The notes below the pieces were generated by a model that was given only the letters and a program-made list of their open reading frames with translations, had not been told where the DNA came from and ran no database searches. Source: Deinococcus arcticus (lineage in GTDB: Bacteria > Deinococcota > Deinococci > Deinococcales > Deinococcaceae). From it: a DNA stretch of 64,000 nucleotides. Position numbers and translations under genes: made by a program. Location of the stretch: the NCBI RefSeq assembly GCF_003028415.1, contig NZ_PYSV01000011.1:80423-144422 (forward strand). Reading direction: 5' to 3'. This document shows positions 34,320 through 45,016 of this stretch, one piece after another (the stretch's first letter is position 1; each line of letters starts with the position of its first letter).

Positions 34320-37300
34320 TTACGGTGCCCCTACCTGTGGCCCGTCTTCAAGCTGCACCGGATCGTTCATACCGCCTGCGCCAATACTGGTGTTCAGCCC
34401 TTTCCCGGCGTCAGTCAGCCCTGCACCGATCATCTTTTCGTTCAGGTAGTCAGGATTAAAGCCTAGGGAGTTGAGGTAAGCCTCCAAGCCGATTTTGAGT
34501 GGTTTGATCGGCTGCTGCTGGCCATCCGGCTTGACCATTTCGGTCTTGGCCGCCAGCACGGCGCCTTTCGCAGCCTCACTGGTGATTGAAGCAATCATGT
34601 GGCCCGTTCCTGCCCCCGACTGAATGGCTTTGCTCCATCCAGCATCTTTTTCCAGAATGGTGCGGTAGGTGGCGCGAGGTCCGATGGCCAAGAGGCTTCC
34701 TATCCCCCGCAGCACGCGACGGCCTGCCGTTTCTCCTCTCCGGCGAGGTGCCCCGATAGCGGCACGCTTCAGGTCAGCCCAGGATTGCTTGCGGGACGCT
34801 GCCAGAGCCTGCTGAGCAATGGGCCGCGCCACAACCCGGTGATTGGTCTGCACCAGTCGCTGCGCCAGCAGTTTCCTTAGTTTGTCCTGGCTGAAGTGGG
34901 TGGGGAGTTTGAGGGAGGCGGCCAACTGGGTGACCTGCCGGGGCAGCATGGCATCCACCGCTCTATGGGCAGCATCGAATCGCTTGGCCTTCAGCGCTTT
35001 GCGACCGCCGAGAAGTTGCTTCGTCTCCTTCGTGGCACGTCCGGCGATGCCTGCGCTCCCATACAGACTTTGCTGCATATCTGCCCAGGTCTCCCGGGCC
35101 AGCTTGGTGTTGTATTGCTTCATGTTTTTCCAGACCAGACGAGCACGATCTGTCAGAGCCCTGTTGGTCAATCTGGCAGGGGCCCCAGCTGCACTCGCGG
35201 CACGGCCAGTGACGACTGTTGAACGTCCAGCAACCAGGCGCCGTGCCCCCTGAGCCAGCCCCTTGCCCATAGGGCTCAGTGCGTAGCGGCCCAGGTTGCC
35301 AGCGGCGCCTTTGACCAGCCCACCAGCCAGTGCGGCGCCCGGACCCATCACCACGCCCAGCGCAGCGTCAAAAGCCATCGCCTTGGGATCCAGCACCCCC
35401 TGCATCAGGCTCATCTTGCCCTGGTACTTCTTGTCTCCCAGCAGGACTTTGTTCTGAGCAAGGCGGCCCAGGGCTCCCCCTGCCGCGCCGCCCGCCGCCA
35501 TGATCAGCAGCGGTGCGGCCAGGCCCCCAGTCAGGCCCGTGAGGGCCGCTGCGCCTACGGTGACTCCCACGGTCACGGCCAGACGCGCCAGGGTGGCCTT
35601 GCCCTCGGTGGAGGTGGCCCATTTCCACGCTTCGGAGGCCTTGCCTTTGGCGGCATTCCAGAGGCCCTTCACGCCGCCCTTCTTAATGGCCTGAAAAGCG
35701 GTAAACGCAGCGCCCGTGCCCAGCAGCAATGCGGTGGCGGGGCGGTTTTTCAGGAATTTGCCCAGCCCACCCTTGGCCGTTCGTATCGCGCGGGTGGCTT
35801 TGGCGCCAATCCGGCGTTTCAAGCTTTGGGCCTTGGTGGTGGCGGTCTTGGCCAGCGCGGCAATCCTGGTTTTCGCGCTTGCTGCCGCTGCGGTCAGACG
35901 TTGGCGGACCTGCTGCCCGGCCGCTTTGGCCTGCGTCCAGGCGTTCTGGGCACGGGTCTTGACGTTGTTTAGCAGCCCTGTGGCAGCTGTCTTGAGCTTG
36001 GTGCGGGCCGCTGTGGCCTTGTCCCGCAGGTTGAGCGCCGCTGTCGACGCCGCTTGCCGCAGCGTTCCCGAGATCGTCCTCGCCTTGTCTTTCAGCTTTG
36101 TCTGCACCTGCGCGACTGTGGAAGCAGCCCGGAAGGCCAGCTGGTGGGCCCGGACACGCAGCTGCGCGGCCTTGGCTCTGGCACTCTGTACCGCCTGCTG
36201 CGCTTTGCCTTTGACTGTTTGCAGGGTTTTGCGACCGTACTCGCGCGCGGTCTCGCCTGCCGCCTTGATCTGGGTGCGCACCCTGTTGCGAAGCGTCTGG
36301 GCCTGCTTCAGGGTTTGACTGGCTGCCTCGCGCGCTGCCGTGATCGCCGGCGCCGCTGCCTTCTGCACGCGCTTCACGGTTTTCTGAATCCGCTGCTGGG
36401 CGGCTTTCTGCACGGTGCCGACCGCACTCTTCAGTTTGTCCCGGGCAGAGCCGGCCAGCTTTTTCAGGTCGCCCAGGCCCCAGCGTTGTACAGCGGTTGC
36501 GGGGGCCGGGGAAGCCACCTGACGCTGCACCGGGCGCGCCTTCTGAGGCATGGGGGCGGCGGCCAACTTGGCGCCCATCGTCCGGGCTTCAGCTTCAAGG
36601 CCAGCATCGGGGTCGATCCCGGTGCCCACGCGCCCTTGGGACTGTTGCACGGTATGGGTGGCTTCGTGGGCCAGCAGTTCCAGCCCACTCTGGCTGTTGG
36701 GATTGAACTTTCCACTCTGGAAAAAGATGTCACTGCCCGTCGTAAAGGCCAGGGCATTGACGCCCTTGGCCAGCCTGTCCGCTTCCGCATCATCGTGGAT
36801 GCGCACCCGGGAGAGGTCGTGGTTCAAGCCTTGTTCGAGGTGCCGTTGAATGGCTTCAGGCAAGGGATTACCGCTGCCCCGTCTGGCTTGAATGCGCTGC
36901 AAGACGGGTTGCGTGGCTTCCGCGTCCAGTTCGGCCAACTGCCGCTGCAAGGTCTGTTGTTGGGCAGCGGTGGCAGCTCCACCTGCCTCGGCTTCATGGC
37001 GTTGCACGGCTGTATCCACGGCTCGTTGAAGTGCCAGCCGTTCCCCAGCGGGCACCAGGCCCAGCACCACGCGACTCACGGGGGCACTGATCGCATGCCG
37101 TTGCAGCGTCGCTAGATGCTCGCCGTAAATGTCATACCGGGCTTGGGCGGGGCCGCGATCTGAACGGAAGCCTTGGACCAAGGTATTGGCCACTTGCCGC
37201 TGGAGGGCGGTGAACTGGGCGTATTGCCGCGTATCTAACGCTTGGCCTTCGACCTGCTCGGCCTGGTGGCGCATCACCGTCACCCAGTCACCGGGACTCT

Positions 37301-37601
37301 GGGGCTTGGCTGGGACGGGCTGGGCTTGCCGTTGAATCGGCTGACCCTCCACCTGGGGCAAGGCGGCCAGCTGATCGCTCACCGCTTGGCGCTGAACTTG
37401 CAGCCGTGTTACCTCTTGCTGTTCTAACCCTGACGCCCGCAGTACTGGTCCCGCCGCTTGCCGCTGCAACACCTGGGGACGCCACAGGTGGGCCTGGATG
37501 CCGCTCACCGCCGGGTGGGGCGCAAGGTCTGGGGCCTGCACGGGGGCGGGGCCACGCCGCGCCGCTTTCTTGGTCAGGGACGCACCCTGGTGTTCAAACA
37601 T
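34320..37601 (-). CDS. DUF4157 (eCIS core) protein, putative injected effector
   Basis: 1093 aa, start at 37601 behind CGGAGG. Residues about 1-250 hold recurring QRQ/LQRQ/VQRQ tags spaced 10-40 apart. The DUF4157 domain is about 255-330: NHDLSRVRIHDDAEADRLAKG, SGKFNPNSQSGLELLAHEATHTVQQ, with HEATH (312-316) a metallopeptidase-like HExxH. A long Ala/Lys/Thr-rich basic amphipathic region follows (about 380-620), then a Gly/Ala-rich hydrophobic segment (about 670-760) and a Lys/Arg-rich C-terminal part. DUF4157 proteins are typical cargo of extracellular contractile injection systems, but no eCIS structural gene is in the window. Enzymatic activity of the C-terminus is unknown. Confidence 0.8.
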   Translation of the reverse strand: MFEHQGASLTKKAARRGPAPVQAPDLAPHPAVSGIQAHLWRPQVLQRQAAGPVLRASGLEQQEVTRLQVQRQAVSDQLAALPQVEGQPIQRQAQPVPAKPQSPGDWVTVMRHQAEQVEGQALDTRQYAQFTALQRQVANTLVQGFRSDRGPAQARYDIYGEHLATLQRHAISAPVSRVVLGLVPAGERLALQRAVDTAVQRHEAEAGGAATAAQQQTLQRQLAELDAEATQPVLQRIQARRGSGNPLPEAIQRHLEQGLNHDLSRVRIHDDAEADRLAKGVNALAFTTGSDIFFQSGKFNPNSQSGLELLAHEATHTVQQSQGRVGTGIDPDAGLEAEARTMGAKLAAAPMPQKARPVQRQVASPAPATAVQRWGLGDLKKLAGSARDKLKSAVGTVQKAAQQRIQKTVKRVQKAAAPAITAAREAASQTLKQAQTLRNRVRTQIKAAGETAREYGRKTLQTVKGKAQQAVQSARAKAAQLRVRAHQLAFRAASTVAQVQTKLKDKARTISGTLRQAASTAALNLRDKATAARTKLKTAATGLLNNVKTRAQNAWTQAKAAGQQVRQRLTAAAASAKTRIAALAKTATTKAQSLKRRIGAKATRAIRTAKGGLGKFLKNRPATALLLGTGAAFTAFQAIKKGGVKGLWNAAKGKASEAWKWATSTEGKATLARLAVTVGVTVGAAALTGLTGGLAAPLLIMAAGGAAGGALGRLAQNKVLLGDKKYQGKMSLMQGVLDPKAMAFDAALGVVMGPGAALAGGLVKGAAGNLGRYALSPMGKGLAQGARRLVAGRSTVVTGRAASAAGAPARLTNRALTDRARLVWKNMKQYNTKLARETWADMQQSLYGSAGIAGRATKETKQLLGGRKALKAKRFDAAHRAVDAMLPRQVTQLAASLKLPTHFSQDKLRKLLAQRLVQTNHRVVARPIAQQALAASRKQSWADLKRAAIGAPRRRGETAGRRVLRGIGSLLAIGPRATYRTILEKDAGWSKAIQSGAGTGHMIASITSEAAKGAVLAAKTEMVKPDGQQQPIKPLKIGLEAYLNSLGFNPDYLNEKMIGAGLTDAGKGLNTSIGAGGMNDPVQLEDGPQVGAP

Positions 37602-37663
37602 GCCGTAACCTCCGGGACTTAAGCTTGACAATAAGTCATTTGCGCCCCGGAAGCGTGGGCTGC

Positions 37664-38094
<431 letters not shown>

Positions 38095-38098
<4 letters not shown>

Positions 38099-40086
38099 GG
38101 CAGCCCGGTGTCCAGCCACGCGCCCACCTGTTCATCCAGTTCGGTCCAGTTCTGGGCGCGGCCCAGGCGCCATTCGCCGGGCACGGTGCTGCGCGCCGAC
38201 CAGACGTGGGTGGCGTCGCCCATGTCCAGGCGGTGCAGTCCCAGGGCCGTGGCCTGGGTCAGCAGCGCCGCCATGCCCTGCGCCGAGAGGGTCTGGGCCC
38301 CCTGGCGAATCTGACCGCCCTGCAGGGTCCAGGTTTCGGCTGGTTCGGCGCTGGCCACGGGCGCGGGGGCCGGCGTGGGCGGTGTGGCGGGCGCCGAGAG
38401 CAGCGTGTCGAAAATGGAGGCCGGGGTCACGGCCGTGCTGGGTGGGGGGGGTGGCGGGGCCAGCGCCGGGTCGGGGTTGGCGGCCAGCGGGGCGCTGCTC
38501 TCCTCGAAGTCAAACACGTCCAGCAGGCCGCTCAGGGCGTCCTGCCCGAAGGTGGAGGTCACTTCCTGCGCGGCGCGGTACTCGGCGTGGGCCTCGGCCA
38601 GCAGGGCCTCGGCGTCGGCCAGGGTCTGGGCGTAGCGTTCCCGGGCCTGGGCACTCAGCTGCCCCAGGCGGCGCTGGGCACGCAGGGTGTCGGCCAGGCG
38701 GCCCAGGCGCTGGGTGGTTTCCCCGGCCAGGTGGCGCACGGTGTCGTATTCCCGCACCACGCGGTCGGCTCGGGCGTCAAAGTCCTCCCGCTCCTGGGCG
38801 GCGGCGCCCATGCGGCGCTCCAGCACGCTCCACAGGCTGGCGGGGTCCACCGTCTCGCCCTGGGCCAGCCGGGTGCGGGCCTCGGCCAGCAGGGGGGCCA
38901 GCTCTGCGCTGGCGCCGGGCACGTTGCGCGCCGAGCGCTCGATTTCCAGCAGTTCGCGCTGCAGTTCCAGCTGGGCGCTGGCGTCCACCCCGGCCTGCAG
39001 GGCCTCGTGCATGGCCTGCAGTTCCTGCAGTTCATCGGTGGCCAGGCTGCCGCTGTCCAGCAGGTGCCGGGCCGAGTCCAGGGCAATGCGGGTGTCGGCG
39101 CCGGCCTGCACCCGGCCCAGCTCGGTTTCCAGGCGGGCAAACTGTTCGCGCTGCTGGGCCAGCAGGGCGCTCCGCTCGGCCTTCAGGGCCTCGCGCCAGC
39201 CGCTCACCACGTCCTCGGTCAGTTTGGCCTGGGTGTGCAGGGTGCGCAGGCCCTCGTGGCGCTCACGTAGATCGGCGCGCACCTGCAGCAGCGCGGTAAA
39301 TTCGCGCTCCACGCTGGCCAGCTGCTGGGCGGCGTGTTCCTGTTCCAGCGCCAGCACGCGCGCCTGGGCATTGGGGTCCAGAATGGTCGCGGAGGTGGGC
39401 ACAGCGGGGTTTTCCACCGTCTGCACCACCGACGATTCCAGGGCCTTGCGCAGGTTGAAGGTGAGGTTGCGCGCGCGCTCCACCTCGCCGGGCAGCAGTG
39501 TGCCCTGTTTCTGGGCCTCGTCAATCTGGCCAATCAGGGTATCCAGGCGGCGCACGTCCTTGCCGCCCATGCCCTGCACCCGCGCGAAAGTGGCGCGCAG
39601 CTCTGCGAGGTCCTGGCCCTGTTCCACTAGCCCTTCTTGCAGGCGCCGGTCCATGGTGTCAATCAGGTTCTGGCCTTCTTGCACCAGCGCGCTGATGTCC
39701 CGGCCCTCTTTTTCCTCCTGGCGCGCCACGCTCAGCACCCCGCGCAGGCGCTGGGTCTCGGGCCAGTCGAAGTACAGCGAGAAGCGCCGCGCGCCCTCTT
39801 CCAGCCCCAGCAGGGAACTGAGCTGGTTGGGCAAGAGGCGCTCCTGCGTGGATTTCATGATCTCGTTAAGCACTTCCGAAACGCGCTTTTTCGCCAGCGG
39901 CGCAGGCACGCTCAGTTGCAAGCGCTTGAAGACCTCCTTTTTCAGGATGTCCTCAAGCATGCCCGGATCAATGGTGTCCAGCGAGCCGCCGCGCGTCTGG
40001 GCGGCGTCCTGCAGAATGCGTTCCAGCGCGCGGGGCGAGACCAGATCGCCCAGCATTTTCACCGGCAGTCGGCTCAGGGTGGCCAT
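38095..40086 (-). CDS. Long coiled-coil protein, function unknown
   Basis: 663 aa. The N-terminal 120 residues are a compact helical region (MLGDLVSPRALERILQDAAQ). About 120-510 is nearly continuous coiled coil with many Glu/Gln/Arg/Leu heptads. A Pro-rich linker (about 535-590) leads to a small C-terminal domain (about 590-663). No signal peptide or membrane span, so cytoplasmic. It starts in a TGATG overlap with the membrane-protein gene before it, and that gene follows a roadblock-domain gene. A scaffold for a polarity or division complex is a guess from these partners. Confidence 0.7.
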
Positions 40087-41693
40087 CAGAGTTCCTCATC
40101 CCAGTCCACGGTGGCGGCGCTCTCCACAGTGGTGTTCTTGGACGAACTGCCCGCGCCCAGCAGTCCGAACTGCTCGCACAGGCCCCGGAAGCCAAAGGCC
40201 ATCAGGCCAATGGCGACCGCACTCAGCAGCGCCCACAGCGGCAGCGCGTAGGCACTCTGGGTCAGGGTCAGGTTGGTCAGGCCGCGCAGGGCCCCGGCGC
40301 CAAAGATGTCGCCCAGGGCCCCCAGGAACCCAAACACGCCTTCAAGCATCAGGGGCAGCATCAGCAGGCCTAGGCCCGTCATGATGGCGCGCCAGTAGGT
40401 GTTGCGCCCACCGAAGGCGAGGTTGAGCAGGTACAGCGGCGCGGCGGTGGCCAGCGCCAGCAGCAGGAACACCAGCACCCGCAGCCAGCCCGAAAACCAT
40501 CGGCTGATGCCCAGCGAAGTGGTGTCCAGGGCGCTGACGCCCTGTCCGGCCTGCTGGCGCTCGGCATTGGCCAGCCCGCCGATCAGGGCCTGCACGTCGC
40601 TGACCCGCAGGGCGCTGCGGCCCTGGGCGCGCTCGGCAGCGGCCGTCACCTGGGTAAAGGCGGCGCTGTCACGCAGGGGCGCTGGCACGCGCGCCAGCGC
40701 CGATGAGGCCGCTGCCAGCGCTTCGCGCGCCGCTGCGGCGTCGCCGTGGCCAGCAGCGGCCTGGGCACGGCCCAGTTCGGCGTAGGCGGCGGCCACGGCG
40801 GCGGCGCTGCCAGCGGCGGGGGTGGGCCGGGGGGCCGGGGTGGGTGTGGGCGCCGGCGTGGGGTCTGGCTGGGGCGCCGGGGTGGTGCCCCCCTGCGGCG
40901 GGGTGGACTGCCCCGGGCGGCTGGTGCCCGTGCCCGTCACGGCGGGCGGGGTGGCCAGCGCGCGGTTCAGGGCGGCGGTGCCCCGGCGCAGGGTGCCCAG
41001 CGAGGTGGCCAGCGCAGCAGTGTCGCCGCCGGCCAGCTGCCGCAGCGCGTCGCCAAACTGAGACACCTTCAGTGTGCCCACGCCGGACGCGTCCTGCACG
41101 GTGGTAAACCAGCCGGTGGCGCGGGCCAGATTCACGTATGAGGTGGTGGTCTGCTCGGCGCGGGTACCCTGCAGGGCGGCCGAGACCCGGGCGGCGGCGG
41201 CGCGCTGCAGGCGCCACGCGGTGCGCTCCAGGCGGCCAGCGCGGGCATCCTGGCCCAGGGCCTGCGCGGCCTGACCTGTCAAGCCGAACTCGCGTGCCAG
41301 CAGACGCAGCTGGGCGTCGCCATTCTCGGGCGCGGCGCTCAGGGCGGCCAGGGTCTGGTCGTACAGCGCCTTGCGCATCAGGCCGCGTGCCAGCAGCACC
41401 TGGGCTTCCAGTTCAGCCGGGGTGCGGGCCAGCGCGGCGCGCGCGCCCCCCAGGGCGTCGGTCAGGCCGCGCACAATCTGCTGGTTGCGCAGGGTAGGCG
41501 ACAGGGTATCCAGCGCCTGCTGCGCCGCGTCCAAGCGGGTCAGGGCTGCCTGCGCCGACTGCGCGCGCGCCGACACCGCGCCGTCCAGATTGCTGGCCAA
41601 GGCGCTGTAGGCCGTCAGGTCCTGGGCGCCGGCCGTGCCCAGGGTGCCCAGGCTCAGAGCGGCCAGCAGGCTCAGCCCGGCGGGGCGCTTCAC
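40086..41693 (-). CDS. Exported helical protein with C-terminal membrane spans
   Basis: 535 aa, GTG start inside the roadblock gene's stop (GTGA, 41690-41693). Signal peptide (about 1-24, ending AQD), then helical Ala/Leu/Gln-rich repeats (about 25-250), a Pro/Thr linker (about 255-305), a second helical part and three membrane spans in about 400-510. The cytoplasmic tail is acidic (VDWDEEL). Extracytoplasmic helices with a cytoplasmic tail would allow it to link the envelope to the coiled-coil and roadblock partners. Family not recognised. Confidence 0.7.
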   Translation of the reverse strand: MKRPAGLSLLAALSLGTLGTAGAQDLTAYSALASNLDGAVSARAQSAQAALTRLDAAQQALDTLSPTLRNQQIVRGLTDALGGARAALARTPAELEAQVLLARGLMRKALYDQTLAALSAAPENGDAQLRLLAREFGLTGQAAQALGQDARAGRLERTAWRLQRAAAARVSAALQGTRAEQTTTSYVNLARATGWFTTVQDASGVGTLKVSQFGDALRQLAGGDTAALATSLGTLRRGTAALNRALATPPAVTGTGTSRPGQSTPPQGGTTPAPQPDPTPAPTPTPAPRPTPAAGSAAAVAAAYAELGRAQAAAGHGDAAAAREALAAASSALARVPAPLRDSAAFTQVTAAAERAQGRSALRVSDVQALIGGLANAERQQAGQGVSALDTTSLGISRWFSGWLRVLVFLLLALATAAPLYLLNLAFGGRNTYWRAIMTGLGLLMLPLMLEGVFGFLGALGDIFGAGALRGLTNLTLTQSAYALPLWALLSAVAIGLMAFGFRGLCEQFGLLGAGSSSKNTTVESAATVDWDEEL

Positions 41694-42409
41694 GCCGCCA
41701 CCCGCAGCTGCTGCAGTTCCACGATCAGGCGCCCCACGTTGGCCTGCGAGGTCGCCACCACCGCCACACAGTAGCCGCCCAGCGGGCACACACAGACCGT
41801 CTGGCCCCCCAGGTCTGCCGAGAGCAGCCGCAGGGCGCGTTTCTGAAACAGCATGGCGCTGGCGGCCACCACGCCGCCCAGGCCCGCCGGATCGCGCACC
41901 GCCTTGACCCGCAGCACTTCCCCGCTGGCGCGGCAGACCATGATCCCCTGCACGCCACTGAAGCGGCCCAGGGTCTGAATCAGGGCGTCCTGATCTTCTG
42001 CCCGCGCCAAGTCGTAGGTGCGGGTGGTGGGCAGGGCGCCGTATTCGGGGTCATCGAACTCGAAGTCGTCGGCACTCAGGCCCAGATCGTCGAAGGTGGT
42101 GTCGGTCTGCGGCTCGTCCCAGGTGGCCAGCGGCACATTCTGGGTAAACAGCGTGGGGGCCTTGGGGTACTGCGCTTCCAGTTGCCCCGACAGGTTCAGC
42201 AGTTCCTTGCGGGCGCGGGCCGGTGGCAGCACGGTGCTCAGGCGCGCGAGCAGCGGACCGGACAGCACCTTCTGCATGTCCTGCGCCGTTACGGTTTCAG
42301 CTGCGAGCCCCTGCTCGCGCAGCACCGAGCGCAGCATGGTCTCGGCCGCACGATCAGAGACGACGCCCGACAAGGCGCGGACAATCATGGTGTACACAGC
42401 GTTCGTCAT
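41690..42409 (-). CDS. Roadblock/LC7-domain protein
   Basis: 239 aa, start at 42409 with TTGAGG upstream. The C-terminal about 120 residues have the roadblock/LC7 pattern (DALIQTLGRFSGVQGIMVCRASGEVLRVKAVRDP, then SAMLFQKRALRLLSADLGGQTVCVCPLGGYCVAVVA). The N-terminal helical half is followed by an acidic segment (DDLGLSADDFEFDDPEYG). Roadblock proteins such as MglB regulate small GTPases. No Ras-like GTPase is nearby. First gene of the operon; TATACT (42425-42430) is a likely -10, 15 nt upstream of the ATG. Confidence 0.75.
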   Translation of the reverse strand: MTNAVYTMIVRALSGVVSDRAAETMLRSVLREQGLAAETVTAQDMQKVLSGPLLARLSTVLPPARARKELLNLSGQLEAQYPKAPTLFTQNVPLATWDEPQTDTTFDDLGLSADDFEFDDPEYGALPTTRTYDLARAEDQDALIQTLGRFSGVQGIMVCRASGEVLRVKAVRDPAGLGGVVAASAMLFQKRALRLLSADLGGQTVCVCPLGGYCVAVVATSQANVGRLIVELQQLRVAA

Positions 42410-42424
42410 GAAGAACCTCAAGGA

Positions 42425-42430
42425 AGTATA
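42425..42430 (-). promoter_or_regulatory. -10 box (TATACT) of the roadblock operon
   Basis: TATACT on the minus strand, 15 nt upstream of the ATG, leaving room for the TTGAGG ribosome site. No good -35 at 17 bp. Confidence 0.45.
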
Positions 42431-42508
42431 GAAAGGCCGCGCTTACATTTTTGTCTCATCTGGATTGTGCCGCAAATGCGGGCCCGGCGTGCGGGTGTGC
42501 GTGCCCCC

Positions 42509-42517
42509 TGCTATACT
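42509..42517 (+). promoter_or_regulatory. Extended -10 promoter of tRNA-Arg
   Basis: TG-C-TATACT, an extended -10 element, 37 bp upstream of the tRNA. A GCCCGC-TT-GCGGGC hairpin lies between. Confidence 0.6.
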
Positions 42518-42554
42518 CCCGTCGCCCGCTTGCGGGCCTCTTGGCGCCGGCTCT

Positions 42555-42631
<77 letters not shown>

Positions 42632-42639
42632 CCTCAAGA

Positions 42640-42662
42640 CCCCGCGTCAGGCGGGGTTTTTT
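42640..42662 (+). terminator. Terminator of tRNA-Arg
   Basis: CCCCGC / GCGGGG with a 5-nt loop and six T, starting 9 nt after the CCA. Confidence 0.9.
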
Positions 42663-42698
42663 GTTGCTGGCGCCTGGGTCAGGGCAGCCCCCCTCCCT

Positions 42699-43613
42699 TT
42701 ACCACCACCCCCGGCGTTTGAAAAAAGCCGCCAGCACGCCGCCGATGAGCAGAAAGCTGCTCCAGGCCAGCAGGTAGCCGTAGGGGCTTTTCAGTTCGGG
42801 CATGTATTCAAAATTCATGCCCCACACGCCAGCCAGAAAGGTCAACGGCAGGAAAATCACGCTCACGGCGGTCAGGGTGCGCATTACCTCGTTCATGCGC
42901 TGGCCCTGCAGGCCCAGGTGCAGGTCCAGCAGGCTGGTCAGCAGGTCGCGCAGGCTGTCCAGCTGCCCGCTGGCGCGGCTGAACGAATCCTGTACGTCGC
43001 GGTAGCGCACAAGGTCGCCGGGTGTGCCGCCCGCGTGGCGCCCTAACAGCGCTGTGGCCTCGCGCGCCTCCGAGGTCAGGCGCCGCGCCTGGGTGATCAG
43101 GTGCTTCATGGCAAAGACCTCTTCTACCGGGTTGCGCTGCCCCTGAAAAATGCGTTCTTCCAGCACGTCGGCGCGCCCTTCCAGTGCGTCGGCCACCGTG
43201 AAGAAGGTCTCGGCGGTGTGATCCAGCAGCTCATAGGCCACCTCCTGGGGGGTGTTCACGCTCTCGCGCCCGACCAGGGGCCACACGGCAGCCAGCGCCT
43301 GCGTGCCAGCGGTGCTCATGGTCACCACAGCCTGCCCGAAAATCAGGATGCTCAGGCGCTCGGTGAATTCGTCACCCTCCTCGGGGCGGGCGTAGGAACG
43401 CACGGTAATAAAGGCGTGCTCGGGATACACCTCGGCGCGGCTCCAGTGGCCGCGTTCCAGCACATCTTCCAGGGCCAGCCGGTTGATGGGAAAAGCGGCG
43501 CGCAGGCGCGCGACTTCTTCCGGAGTCACCCCCTGCACGTCCACCCAGACATCCTGGGTTTCCCCGGCCCACGCCAGGGGCTCGCCGGTACTGAGTTGCC
43601 GCGCCTGAATCAT
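42699..43613 (-). CDS. corA: CorA-family divalent-metal (Mg2+) transporter
   Basis: 304 aa. Cytoplasmic N-terminal domain with long helices, then two C-terminal spans (about 242-262 and 274-296) separated by the pore motif [10 protein letters not shown], the hallmark GMN of CorA. It ends in a basic tail (FFKRRGWW). Start at 43613 has CATCCT 7 nt upstream, a weak leaderless -10. Divergent from the xseA unit across 68 bp. Confidence 0.92.
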   Translation of the reverse strand: MIQARQLSTGEPLAWAGETQDVWVDVQGVTPEEVARLRAAFPINRLALEDVLERGHWSRAEVYPEHAFITVRSYARPEEGDEFTERLSILIFGQAVVTMSTAGTQALAAVWPLVGRESVNTPQEVAYELLDHTAETFFTVADALEGRADVLEERIFQGQRNPVEEVFAMKHLITQARRLTSEAREATALLGRHAGGTPGDLVRYRDVQDSFSRASGQLDSLRDLLTSLLDLHLGLQGQRMNEVMRTLTAVSVIFLPLTFLAGVWGMNFEYMPELKSPYGYLLAWSSFLLIGGVLAAFFKRRGWW

Positions 43614-43681
43614 GCGCCCCAGGATGCCAGAGTGTGGGGTCGGTGCCGTGGAGTGAGACGCCCATCTGCCATTCTGTGCCC

Positions 43682-43777
43682 ATGAAGTCGTGGCTCTGGG
43701 TCGTGGTGGGCGCCGTGGGGGCCGGGGGGCGCTCCGGCGTGGGCGGGCTGGACCGGGCCCTGGGGGGGCGGCGGTGA
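43682..43777 (+). CDS. 31-codon upstream ORF coupled to xseA
   Basis: Encodes [16 protein letters not shown] followed by a short Gly/Arg tail, a small hydrophobic peptide. CATTCT (43670-43675) lies 6 nt before the ATG, a -10-like leaderless position. Its TGA overlaps the GTG start of xseA (GTGA, 43774-43777), and xseA has no clear SD. It may deliver ribosomes to xseA or be a real micro-membrane protein. Confidence 0.45.
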   Translation: MKSWLWVVVGAVGAGGRSGVGGLDRALGGRR

Positions 43778-44973
43778 CCCGGCGCCGCAAGGCCGAGTCC
43801 CGCCCTCCCGAACAGTTTCTGGAACTCTCGGAACTGCTGGCCTACGTGGGGCAGGTGATTGCGCGCGGGCTGCCCGGCGCGGTGTGGGTGCGCGCCGAGA
43901 TTGCCGCCGTGACCGACCGGCGCCACCTCTACCTGGACCTCGTGCAAAGCGGCGAGGAGGGCGAGGTGGCCCGCTGCCGCGCCACCGTGTGGGCCCGGGA
44001 GCGCTTTGCCCTAGACGCCAAGTTCCGCCGCGCCACGGGCGGGGGTCTGACGGCGGGCCTGAAGGTGCTGCTGTTTGGCGAGGCCACCTTCCACGAGCAG
44101 TACGGCTTTGCGCTGAACGTACTGGACATTGCCCCCGAATTCACCCTGGGTGACGCGGCGCTGCGACTGGCCGAGGGCCGCGAAACCCTGGTGCGCGAGG
44201 GCGTGTACAGCCTGAACCGCCAGCTGGCGCTGCCCACAGACTTCTGGCGCTTTGCGGTGCTCTCCCCGCGCGAGGCCGCCGGGCTGGGCGATTTCCGGCG
44301 CGAGATTGATCCGCTGGAGCGGGCCGGGGTGGTCCGCCCGGTGTATCTGGAAGCCACCTTTCAGGGCCCCGGCGCCGCCGCCAGCCTGCGCCGGGGGGTG
44401 CAGGCGGCCCTGGAATTGCACGGGGCCGAACCGCTGGACGCCCTGGTGGTGATCCGGGGCGGCGGCGCCGTCACCGATCTGGCGTGGCTGAACGACCTGC
44501 CGTTTGCCCGCGCCCTGGCCACCTTTCCTGCGCCGGTGGTCACCGGGCTGGGCCACGCGCGCGACGACACCCTGCCCGACGAGGTGGCCTGCGCGCGCAC
44601 CGACACGCCCAGCAAGGCGGCGGCCCTGATCGTTCGCGCGGTGGTGGCCGCCGCCGCCCAGGCCCAGGAGGACGCGCGCACCATCCGCGCCCACGCCGCC
44701 GGGGTGCTGGTGGACGCCGAGGCCGGCGCGCACTGGACCCTGGACCGCGCCCGCCGGGCCGCCGCGCAGCAGGTGGAAGCGGCGGCGGCCAGCGTAGACG
44801 CCCTGATGAAGCAGGCCCTGGGCCTGACCCCGGCGCGCACCCTGGGCCGGGGCTACGCCCTGGTGCGCGCCGAGGGCGGGCAGCCCATCACCCGCGCCGC
44901 GCAGGTACAGGCCGGGCAGCTCCTGACACTGGAATTCAGCGATGGCGTGGCCGGAGTCAGGGCCGACGGGTAA
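43774..44973 (+). CDS. xseA: Exodeoxyribonuclease VII large subunit
   Basis: 399 aa from the GTG at 43774. N-terminal OB-fold ([27 protein letters not shown]) binds single-stranded DNA. The Exonuc_VII_L catalytic region shows [63 protein letters not shown] and a C-terminal helical region ending [16 protein letters not shown]. With XseB it degrades ssDNA from both ends. No xseB is adjacent. The small-subunit gene would have to be elsewhere. Confidence 0.93.
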   Translation: MTRRRKAESRPPEQFLELSELLAYVGQVIARGLPGAVWVRAEIAAVTDRRHLYLDLVQSGEEGEVARCRATVWARERFALDAKFRRATGGGLTAGLKVLLFGEATFHEQYGFALNVLDIAPEFTLGDAALRLAEGRETLVREGVYSLNRQLALPTDFWRFAVLSPREAAGLGDFRREIDPLERAGVVRPVYLEATFQGPGAAASLRRGVQAALELHGAEPLDALVVIRGGGAVTDLAWLNDLPFARALATFPAPVVTGLGHARDDTLPDEVACARTDTPSKAAALIVRAVVAAAAQAQEDARTIRAHAAGVLVDAEAGAHWTLDRARRAAAQQVEAAAASVDALMKQALGLTPARTLGRGYALVRAEGGQPITRAAQVQAGQLLTLEFSDGVAGVRADG

Positions 44974-45016
44974 CCGGGACTGGCGGGCGCAGGCCACAAC
45001 ACACCCTGGCGCCGTT

